A stretch of 19,742 nucleotides of DNA from Stephanodiscus triporus (taxonomy: Eukaryota > Bacillariophyta > Thalassiosirophyceae > Thalassiosirales > Thalassiosiraceae): assembly GCA_036939755.1 (NCBI GenBank), contig JALLAZ010001356.1:1-19742 (forward strand), read 5' to 3'. A program made the translations under genes and the position numbers. Shown here one piece after another: positions 1-9,100 of the stretch (position 1 is its first letter; each line of letters begins with the position of its first letter). Under the pieces are notes generated by a model that was given only the letters and a program-made list of their open reading frames with translations, did no database searches and was not told the origin of the DNA.

Positions 1-507
1 CATGGCCTTGGGTACCACGTCGAGCATTATTTCTTCAACGACAGCAACAATGACAACGGCAACGACTACGGCGATGCAAGGTCTTCTCCTCCAACATCAT
101 CATCATCATCTGCCGGTCGCGATTATTCTCTGAAATCCCGCCATTGTCGCTGCGACGTACGCGACGATAGCGAACATCGCGTACCTCGCCCATCGCGTGT
201 GGATCCGCAACGTTCGCAAGCACGACATATGGCATTATCGTCGACAGCGTCTCGACATGATTCGGGGACGACGATCATGCCCCCGACGATGGCGTCGTTG
301 CTGGCGCGATCTGATCTGTTTGGGCGGTCCACCATCTCCCGAGATCGAAGACGACCGCGACACCATGCGAGCTCCTCCTCCACCTCGTCCTTCCTTGATC
401 GCTCGCACTTCAGGTCCTCACCTGTTTCCACCCCTGATGCAAGGCACATCACGATCTTGACCCCGTCCGCCGACCGCTTACGGTCCATGTTGTGGAAGCT
501 CGCCTGA
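1..507 (+). CDS. 3' end of an unidentified gene, cut by the left edge
   Basis: Frame 1 is open from the first base to a TGA at 505-507, giving about 168 residues with no start inside the window. The first residues read HGLGYHVEHYFF, which loosely resembles the third histidine box of membrane fatty-acid or sphingolipid desaturases (GYHxEHH). The last histidine is replaced by tyrosine, and what follows is not desaturase-like. The rest is rich in Ser, Arg, Asp and His, including a TCA run coding for serine near 99-110, and looks disordered. A minus-strand frame also exists over 123-644, but it starts inside an inverted repeat and has no recognisable content. I do not recognise the gene. The upstream exon structure is unknown, and this could also be a chance open frame in GC-rich DNA. 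Confidence 0.4.
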   Translation, partial: HGLGYHVEHYFFNDSNNDNGNDYGDARSSPPTSSSSSAGRDYSLKSRHCRCDVRDDSEHRVPRPSRVDPQRSQARHMALSSTASRHDSGTTIMPPTMASLLARSDLFGRSTISRDRRRPRHHASSSSTSSFLDRSHFRSSPVSTPDARHITILTPSADRLRSMLWKLA

Positions 508-601
508 CACAAGGGGAGGTGGCGCCTGCATCCTGTGAGCGCGCGCCTCCCCGGAGTCTTTCCCATCATCCGTGAGGCTGAGAGAATAATAAAAAGTAGG
601 T

Positions 602-736
602 AAAATAGGTAAAATATACACATATTGCGATGTGAGGTGTTCATATATCACACCACGTAGAAATCCTACACGTGTGACATACCGGAGTGATAAATGAATG
701 GCGCGACCCCTAATATGTGTATATTTTACCTATTTT
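602..736. repeat. Perfect 25-bp inverted repeat, MITE-like
   Basis: Bases 602-626 and 712-736 are exact reverse complements over 25 bp (the left arm begins AAAATAGGTAAAATATACAC), separated by 85 bp. The spacer has a second, imperfect inverted repeat around 647-678 (TCACACCACGTAG facing CTACACGTGTGA). The 7-mer AAAAGTA flanks both sides (592-598 and 742-748) and could be a target duplication, but it is AT-rich and may be chance. Size and structure fit a short non-autonomous DNA element. No transposase is linked to it. Confidence 0.7.
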
Positions 737-950
737 CCCTGAAAAGTATTTGTGTGTGTAAAAAAGCCTGGGCGACGAAGCTGTCGGGGGATATATTTTA
801 TGTATCCTTTAAGTATACCTAAAAGCAGACATCAATTTAGTAAATTCCCTAAAAAGTATTTGTGTGTGTAAAAAAGCCTGGGCGATGAAGCTGTTGGGGG
901 ATATATTTTATATATTTTATGTATCCTTTGGGCATACTACCTAAAAGCAA
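737..950. repeat. Direct duplication, about 110-bp period, two copies
   Basis: A unit beginning CCCT-G/A-AAAAGTATTTGTG at 737 recurs at 847. Over the first 70 bases the copies differ at about three sites, all transitions. The second copy has an extra ATATTTTAT-type segment before GTATCCTTT, and both end near CCTAAAAGCA. Copy 1 starts immediately next to the right arm of the inverted repeat at 602-736. Confidence 0.85.
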
Positions 951-1730
951 GCCGCCCCCAATAATATTCAGTGACTCCCCCTGCCGGTGCCGCCGTCCGT
1001 TGTCCGCCGCTGCCGTCGTCGTCTCACAGAGCGCCGCCGCCGCCGTGCCGTCGATAATATATTACTCCCCCCCCCCCGCGTCTACCGAAATATATGGACG
1101 GATCCGAGCCGCCTCCTACCCCCCGCTTGGGCCATTATATTTATCCCACGGAAATAATATGGTCTACATTCATTCGTGGTTATCGATATAACCGAGAGAT
1201 ATTATGGTCACATCCAGATCCATGGATATGTGAAAAGGAAGAAAAGGAAATCGCGCGCCAATGTTAAGGGTTTGATGCACTCGTTCGGTTTTTTGGTGAG
1301 CTCAGGTGCTACTTACGGCAGTAGTTCGATTGTTTTTGTTTTGGGGGGGGATATGCGGGGTCTTTGTGGCATTTCGCAGCTTGGACAACGCGTTCGCTTT
1401 TCGTTTAAAATCGATTGGTGCTGCACACCGGTTAACTCATTCATCTTTATCGATCAATACGTCTATTTTAACGAACCCCGATATTATTTGCCCTCTTCGT
1501 GAAAAAAAACAACAACAACCATAAAGCATGTACAACACCCTTACGGAGCGATGCTTCGCGACGTGCGTCTCGTCGTTCCGTTCGAAGGCTCTCGACAAAC
1601 ACGAGACGACCTGCATTCAAAACTGTACGTCGTCATTACGATTTCACTGCCGTTCAATCTGAGGCGATAATATTTCCTCTCCTTTTCGCCCGTCCTACTA
1701 ATATTCATTCTTTATTTTTTGTTTGTGTGA

Positions 1731-2628
1731 ATGCGCAACGAAGGCGCCGAGCGATACATAAAAATGACACAGCGGGTGGGCTTGAGATTTGCCGAGGATC
1801 AGGCGTTGAGACAGAAGAGGGCCGCGGATGCGGCGGGTGTGTAGCAAGTCGGTAATGTGAATCGTTTATGAGGAAAGTGTAGTGGAGGTTTCGGCATACA
1901 ATTATGATGGCGGGAGCTACTACCTATTATTGTAAATGAAAATCAAAATTTAAAAAGATTCCTGAAAATCCTAAAAATTCGCACCCTAACGAGCGAAAAT
2001 GAATGACGCTTTTCTTGTCTCCTCAGCAATATTCCTTAGTACTACATCGTTGCTGATCTATCTCGGGACGGCTCGTTGGTTCTTCCCTTCCATCATTGGA
2101 GTTGCGGTCATATTCCAATTCCAACTACTCTCCGAAGCCTCCATCGCACGCATTGCGGGCAACATCGGAAACGGCGAGAGGCTGTACCGACTGGATTGCC
2201 TGCGCAGTAACAAGGGCGGGAAGAGACCGATCGGAGACACGAGCGAGGAGTTCCGGCATCCGTGTTCGAGCGATGTTCTCGATGGCATCGAAGTCGACGA
2301 GATGTCGGGGTCGAACCTTTGCTCCTCGTCTACCGCGATCGAAACACCGTACATCTCCGCCACACGTGACTGTCACATCGGTCAATCGAGTCGTTGCACG
2401 TTAGCGCAACCGTGCGTTCCGTGCGAAATCTCTCGACGCGATGAATTTCGCGATCGTTGGTCCCGCTGTCAGGCCTGTTCGGTGCGGAACGAATACGGGA
2501 GGTGCAACTTCAAGGATGGCGTAGGTCCATATTGTTGGGCGGGTGCGGATGAATGGGGCGTAGTTCCATGCCAAAGGTGTTGCACCGAGAACGTGGCGAT
2601 GTACGATAAAGATGGAGTTTGTTACTAG
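1731..2628 (+). CDS. Small membrane protein with cysteine-rich C-terminus (two-exon model)
   Basis: I do not recognise the family. The proposed model joins exon 1 (1731-1836) to exon 2 (2027-2628), giving 235 aa. Exon 1 starts at ATG and encodes a charged helix-like segment (MRNEGAERYIKMTQRVGL). The donor is GTGTGT at 1837. The acceptor CTCCTCAG ends at 2026, after a pyrimidine tract and a CTAAC branch-like motif at about 1986-1990, and the phase (1) matches on both sides. Exon 2 opens with one or two hydrophobic segments (IFLSTTSLLIYLG and FFPSIIGVAVIFQF). It ends with about 80 residues dense in cysteine, including the motifs QPCVPCE, RCQACS, GPYCW and PCQRCC. That spacing suggests disulfides or metal binding in a lumenal or extracellular domain, which is inference. 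Without the intron, an ATG at 1999 would give 209 aa. The cysteine-rich tail is the best-supported part. Confidence 0.55.
1837..2026 (+). other. Predicted intron of the cysteine-rich membrane protein gene
   Basis: 190 bp, GT...AG. The donor is GTGTGT, which is weak. The acceptor has a good pyrimidine tract, and CTAAC lies about 37 bases upstream of it. Exon 1 ends one base into a codon and exon 2 supplies the other two, so the frame is kept. Confidence 0.45.
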
Positions 2629-2635
2629 ATATAGA

Positions 2636-2657
2636 GTTCGTCTTGAAAGAGACGAAC
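2636..2657 (+). other. 8-bp hairpin just after a stop codon
   Basis: GTTCGTCT pairs perfectly with AGACGAAC across a 6-base loop, eight bases after the TAG of the upstream gene. It would lie in the 3' untranslated region. Function is unknown, and it may be chance. Confidence 0.4.
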
Positions 2658-3849
2658 ACGCACTGTCCTAATAAGGTACATTCTCATTCGTGTTCAATAA
2701 TCGTACTGCTCATTTTGTATCAAGTGCTGCGGCTGCAAGGTCAAAACCTCCATGATACATCTCATGTTGTGAAGTTGATGGGTCATTGTGATGCAAATCC
2801 TCATCACTAGTTCGAGAGCGTCAAGTTTTCTTAGACGACAACAGCGATGATGATGAGGAGGAGGATGGCAGAGAATTAGTGCTAGCGTTATGTAGTTATC
2901 AGTACCTGTGGCTGCGCATGCGCGGAATGGGCCCGCTGCTGTTATTACCGAAACCATATGAGCCACCGGCGCCGCCATCCTCCCTCTCATCATTTGTCTC
3001 TCTTACTCTGTGTCGAACTACAAACCTAGTCACTTAGGCAGGAAAGCATGACAAAACACGGAGATCTCTAGAGTGAAAATGCACCATCGAACACAACAAC
3101 TAATGGGTTCAGTTATTTTTTTACATCGACTTTGACGCCCATTGCGTTCATCACCACAATAGATTGACCTTATTTTGACACTCTATTATTTTCGTCGCCA
3201 CATACTTTAGTTAAGCTGATGTTTGTCAGTTTGCCACTCCTATCATTAGATATGTATTATTATTCATGCATGGTGAATACTGGTTCGCCTCTCTATCGCA
3301 CCATCTCAACGTCTCGAATGAATCTACTTTCGGTTCATTAGAGAGCAAAGTCAGTTTCCTTCGTCCGAAGGTTTTTCTTAACAAACTGTCATGAGATGTA
3401 ACCATCTGTAAGTTAAGCCTGCTTTGGAAGGGTGTCGAGCCCCACCATGACGAGTTGATCACACCTATCGGGATTACTCAGAGTTTCCTCAGGGCAATCT
3501 CCCAGACTTTCCGAGTATGCATCAAATACTCTCTCATCATGAGAATCACAATGTGCGTCGAAAATCGTGGAAAATGATGAACAACTTGGACGTTGCCCCC
3601 AGACGTCTTGCTCAACAACTCATACATTGATATCCTTGCTGGTCAACAACTCATATGTTGATATCCTAGTCCATGCCTCCATCCCAACAGATCATCTCCT
3701 TGGTGGTGAATTGTATTTGATTTTTCTTAAAGCCTGCAATCGTGATTGCACTCTCCCTGTCTGACACCTGCATTCTGATCTTGCCCTTGCTTCCGGTTTG
3801 TAGCGTAGAAGATCCGAAACAAGGATTGATTGTATCTTGAAAGGAATGC
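2658..3849. other. Stretch without a supported gene
   Basis: AT-richer than the flanks, with short frames only. A roughly 31-bp imperfect tandem duplication lies at 3611-3670 (TCAACAACTCATA...GATATCCT twice). The right end may include more decayed sequence from the RAP pseudogene, whose minus strand reads toward it, but I cannot follow the protein beyond about 3860. Confidence 0.5.
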
Positions 3850-5940
3850 CACATTCGCACTTTTTGTAATGCTGAATTAAAGTAATTGACAAACTCGTTT
3901 TAGAAGTGTACTCCCGTTTGGCTTTTTGCCAACAAAGTGGTATGGCCCATTCACTTCAATGCCTATTTCTTTCCATTCATCTCCACGAGTGCATCCACGT
4001 GGTATCCACTTATGGTGAGGACTTCTTCCTCTGGATGTAGGCCAACAGACAACAGCTCAGATATAACATCATCTTGAAGCTTTGATGGTGAAGGTAGATT
4101 TGATGTAGATATGCCTTCCTAGTTACACTTCTCCAAGAGCGGTGGAGGCAGTCTAATATCAAACTTGAGCTCCTCTTGCCACGATTGCCTCTGAAGAAGC
4201 TGATAGAGATCATTCTTACCCAAATCATGCTCCTTCTCAAGACAAACTCTGACAAAGTCAGCATTGAATAGCGATGGAATGGAAACTTTGGCTACAGTGT
4301 AAGCCCATCCAATTTTTTGTGATTTCTTGGCTGTTGCATTTGACCAAGATTGACTTTACCTTTACTGTTGGTGCATATGATATGAACTAGAGTTGATCCA
4401 TTTGCCTGATGTCGGTGAATGCCCAAAGGATATTTGTGACCTCTTGATAATTGAACTCGTTGCATCTGTTGATCACAACATCTACCAACATTTCAAAGAG
4501 AATTGGGTGTGACTCCCCTGCTGTTGCATACACCCATAAGATGTTGAAACCTTGCACTATGTGCCATCATGATGACATATTTTTTAATGAGCATCTTTGC
4601 AGGTCGGTTACTTCACCAATTTTTGTTTGTAGCATTTGATAGCCAGAAAAATAGCTGAGCTCTTTGGCTTTTAGTGTGGCAATTGACCTTTCAATGCAGC
4701 GGGTCCATTCCGTGCCTTTTTAATGCTACCTTCAGAAAAGCTATTTCACAATGCCACAACTTGATTTTTGCCCAAAAAATGATGACTTTGGCATCTGCTG
4801 GGGTGATACGGGGCAAATACTTGCCCAATGGTGGCGTCTGATGGCATCTAGAGTAGACCTAGACCTGCCGTACTACTTGATGTCCTTGTTGGCATTGTAT
4901 CAACTGATCCACATGGCCATCGAAATGGCCCGCAAAGTAGGTGCACTTTTTTCTGTCACTGTTTTTTGTCATACATAAACGTAGCTAAAAGACCATGTTA
5001 TGGTTGATTAAATATAAAGCTGACCGGTACTATTGTTTGTTACTTTATATTAAGTTAGTTTGTATATTATGGTGGCCTGCTGATGGCAATGGATGCCATT
5101 TTGGCTAATTGTTGACATCGACAGAGAGGCAGTTAGAAATAAACTAATTGTTATTGTATTTTACTATACCCTTCCACAACAGCCTTGGCAAACACCTCGG
5201 ACAGATCTCCCTTGTGTCGGATTGAGCAGATACACTAACCCCATGCCGCCGAAGGATGCAACGTCTTCACCATGGTGGCGGTCTTTGTTGGATGTGAGGT
5301 ACATACTATTTCAACATAGAAAACAAGGGAAAAAGAAGTTTTTGTTCCCGCCATAATGAACTTAGCTGTTAAGCTGTTATAAGTCATCCAGAGCAGCAAT
5401 ATGATCAGTGATTTTCTTGAAAAGCCTCGGGTGCAATTTGCCAGCTGTTTCATATGCCTATGTGATGTTGGAAATCTCCTGTGGCTTGAAACCTGTCAAG
5501 TCATCCAGAGTGACAATTGAGTCTCCCGCCGCCTTAAAAAGTGTGTATTTTGACGCCCCCACATTTATAAGCACAAAAGATGTTGGATAGTTCTTGAGAA
5601 TTGAAATGCCGCAATTTTGTTTTGGCTTCGAGAGCAAGGACATCAAAGAATGCATGCTCCCCTCGATTTTAGGAATGCATTCTGCAAGGCCGTACACATT
5701 AATCAAATTTGATAGATGTCTGGGGTCGAACTCAGGGAGGACTGATACTGATATAGAAGATATTGCAATTTTGTCAAATATGAATTGCTTGTGTTCTGAG
5801 TCGACTCGTCTGCCAAGAAGATCATTTAGAACTTGATGAGGATTGCCTGTAGGAGGCATCATTCCATGAAAGTGACCAACTTGCTTTACGGCCTTGGCAG
5901 GTGGAGCTGCGCTGTTGGCCCACCTCACTTTTATGTAGCT
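3850..5940 (-). pseudogene. Decayed helical-repeat plus RAP-domain protein gene
   Basis: Read on the minus strand, disconnected pieces form one protein type. At 5928-5458 there is an N-terminal part, with an open frame ending in repeat units such as GFKPQEISNIT. The expected Trp codon is TAG (5458-5460), and translation then resumes with AYETAGKLHPRLFKKITDHI. A further unit near 4540-4390 contains NILWVYATAGESHPILFE and TNILWAF. The C-terminal piece at 4310-3870 contains WAYTVAKVSIPSLFNADF, SWQEELKFDIRLPPPL, ISELLSVGLHPEEEVLTISG and, after a frameshift near 3965-3970, IGIEVNGPYHFVGKKPNGS. This last piece is the core of a RAP domain, with the conserved EVxGPxHF. Other stops lie at 5377-5379, 4387-4389 and 4119-4121. 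The end of the RAP domain is missing or unreadable. Working relatives are organelle RNA-binding proteins. About 4640-5200 interrupts the repeats with unassigned sequence. Confidence 0.8.
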
Positions 5941-6191
5941 AATTAGAGTACCTAGCGCGAGTTACCGCACCCATACGGTAAGCATTGCCCAGCCTAGTAC
6001 CTGCGCGATGCAAGCCGCCATGTCTCCGTTGATTGCATAAATAAACAATAGTATCAAGCTATAACCGACGGGCGTCTAGCCTAGTTCGACCTACCGCCAC
6101 CGTCGTCCTACTACGGCGGATTGGCCATGGTTGTTGTCTTCCATCGCTAAAAAAAACGACAAAAAATTCTGATTTCTACGTAGGAATTACT

Positions 6192-9100
6192 ATGGTACGC
6201 AAACTCCATCTGACAACCCGATGTGCGTCCACCATGGCGGACGGATTGGCGCTCACCGGCCTCCTCCATGGCCGCCGACACACCCTGACACCTCTGCTAC
6301 TCCCATCCCGCATCCCCAAAGACACTACCTGTCCTTGGACAGCGCCGACGCCGTCAGATTCTATTCACCCATCGAGGAAAGCGACCTATGCTGATGTTCT
6401 CTGTGCTCCACCACCCCGTCGCAAACGTCTCCATCGACTCGTCCGTCACGGCCGTGAGAGGACAATACCACCATCTCCACACCGTCGCCGACGTCTCCGA
6501 CGAGGGAGCTGGCGATGGCAATCACTTGCCCACCGCCTTGATCTCCTCCTCCCTTCCCCATCTCTGTCTTCCACTCCCACTCCCATCACACCAGACAACT
6601 TTGACCCGATTACACAATGGCTACCCAATCTACATTCGGTTTCACCCCCACCCATCCTTGACACCCATTCCACTCATACCACTGATTCACCACCATCAGA
6701 CGACGATCAAATCCTGCACGATATATTTGATACTCAGCGGAACGATGTTGACGACGAAGACGATGACGATAGTATCCACCCCACACCAAGCCCAAGCATC
6801 CCCCCTCCACATCCTCGCGCGATTGTCCAAGCCAACATTCGTCCGCGCCATACCCCAAACCCCATGGACATTAGCAAAATCTGCACCCAAAATGCTCATG
6901 GACTCTGGTGCCGCGCACGTGACCGAGATGGCAATGTCATCACTAATTGCGAACGAGACACGACGAAAATGGAGTATCTGATACATCGTATGCGACATGA
7001 TGATATCGATGCTTGGCTAATCCAAGAGACATGGTTAGAAGATGATGATTTCAGCACAACAATCGGTGGATATCATGTGTTCAGACACAACTCACCGATC
7101 GGAACCACTGGACGTGATCATCTCTTCCGTGGTGTCGCAATCATCCTCTCACCCAGATATTATCTGGCGTGGAGGGCCGCGGGATCACCGTCACCAATCA
7201 CGACGACATCCTCTGGCGCTTTTGCGGGTCGATTTATCGGCCTTAATCTGAAATTTGACTCTTTTGACATTCATGGGAGGCGAGTCAAAGGGAAATCACT
7301 CTCCCTTTTCCTTGCATCCATCTACCATCCCTGCCACGATGCACCACATGAACAGTTCCTTGAGACACTCACCTCAATCCTCCAAAAAATCCCGCGGACT
7401 TCCAACCTCATCATTGGCGCCGACATCAATGCCAAAGTAGGCCGTCGTGATTGTGAAGAGTTCAAAGCAGTACTTGGTCCCCATGGCCCCCCTCGACGAA
7501 ACACGCGTGGCTCCAACCTCCTCTCCCTCTATCTCTCTCACGAACTACGCATTGAAAATACCTTCTTTGACGCACCCAATCACACGACCTTCACCAACGT
7601 AAAGGACGGCGACAAAACAATGATCGATATCTTTGCGTGTGCAAAAAATCTTCATTGCAGAGTGCGTAACTGTCGTACAATCGCGCATGGAATTGAAAAT
7701 GACCACACCGCAGTACAGCTCGACTTAGTGCTCACCTCACTCAAGCGAACCACCTCGACTGCACTTCATCGTGGCACAACAGATTGGAGAAAAATTGCAA
7801 CTGATCTACCCACGCAACACCGTTACAACGAGCTCCTTGCTGACGCCACTGCTGACCTCACTGACATGTCCTATGAAGATTTTAATGATGCCATTCACAA
7901 AGCCGGGGCAGAAACAGCTCTTTTTGTAGGCTCACGATGTGACGACTGGTTCCAATTCAATCTTGCCGACCTAGTTCCACCCATCGAAGAACGCAACCAA
8001 CTACTTCATGCCCTTCGCTCCTCCACCGATCTCCCTCCGTCGATTATTGACTCCATGCGCGTCCAACTCCAATGTCTTAACAAAAATGTCAAAGATAAGG
8101 TACTGATTGCCAAAGCACGATGGGCAGCCCACGTTTGTTCAAAAATTCATAACATGCGCGCGAACCCGCGTGTGGCGTGGGAATATATCCGTCTCCTCAC
8201 CGGCGGCTCTACCTGTCACCACAAACAGAAAGTGAAAATGGCGATGAAATTAGACAATGGAAGCCTTGCCACGAATGGAAAAGAAAACATGGCAGTATTT
8301 GGACCTCACTTCGAACGAGTTTTCAACAACCACCGCCCAGTCGATCTGACCATCCTTGCCGACATCCCCCAACGCCCAACCCTTCATGAGATTGACTCCC
8401 CCATCACATTCGAAGAAGTTAACGCTGCCATCAACAAATTGAAAAATGGAAAAAGCCCAGGCCTGAATGGCATTCCTCCAGAAGCATACAAGGCGATGAA
8501 TGCGATGACCCGACGAAGAGTCCACGAATATGTTTCTGCCTTCTTCGAAGGTGACGCCGACTACGACGGATGGCACACCAGCCAATGTGTCCCTGTCCCA
8601 AAAAAAGGCAATCTTTCTGACCCGAACAAATGGCGAGGCGTCATGCTGATGGACGTCTGCAGCAAAATCTTCTCCTCCATTATGAACGGCCGTGCCTTCC
8701 GCCTTCTCGAACTTCATGGAACACGATTCCAATTTGGCGGCACTCCCACCATCGGATGTCAAGATGGCCTCTTCACTCTCAAGACGCTTCTTAATGCACA
8801 CAAAAATCATGACTTACCGTCGTTTGTTGCATTTGTTGATCTTGTCAAGGCATATGACACTGCCAATCACGAACTACTCCTCAAAATCCTCGGAAAATAC
8901 GGCGCCCCTCCCAAGTTCATTGCAGCGATCAAAGCAATGTACACTGACCTCAAGGTGGTACTAAAAATCGACAAGGAGATCCAGGAAATTGTTCAAAGTG
9001 TTGGGGTCCGACAAGGCGACAACATGGCCCCGGTTCTCTTTCTATTTATGCGCGGCCACACACCTCGAATGTATACCTCCCGTAACCTCACCGCATATGA

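Larger units (their letters stand above)
508..1730. other. Intergenic stretch with repeats, no gene seen
   Basis: No open frame here looks like a conserved protein. It contains a 25-bp inverted repeat, a tandem 110-bp duplication, GC-rich Ala/Pro-type triplets near 960-1060 and a C-tract near 1068-1078. The part next to 1731 presumably holds the promoter of the following gene, but I see no clear core element. Confidence 0.6.

Noticed and set aside
123..644. Minus-strand 173-aa open frame
   Set aside because: It starts within the 25-bp inverted repeat region and overlaps a longer frame open to the window edge. No recognisable motif.
1499..1855. 118-aa plus-strand frame starting MKKNNNN
   Set aside because: No conserved-looking content. 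Its frame and donor phase do not join the downstream acceptor at 2026, while the overlapping frame from 1731 does.
5458..5928. A stand-alone 156-aa minus-strand gene
   Set aside because: It begins at GTG and stops at a TAG replacing a conserved Trp; the same protein continues in the same frame afterwards, so it is a piece of the RAP pseudogene.
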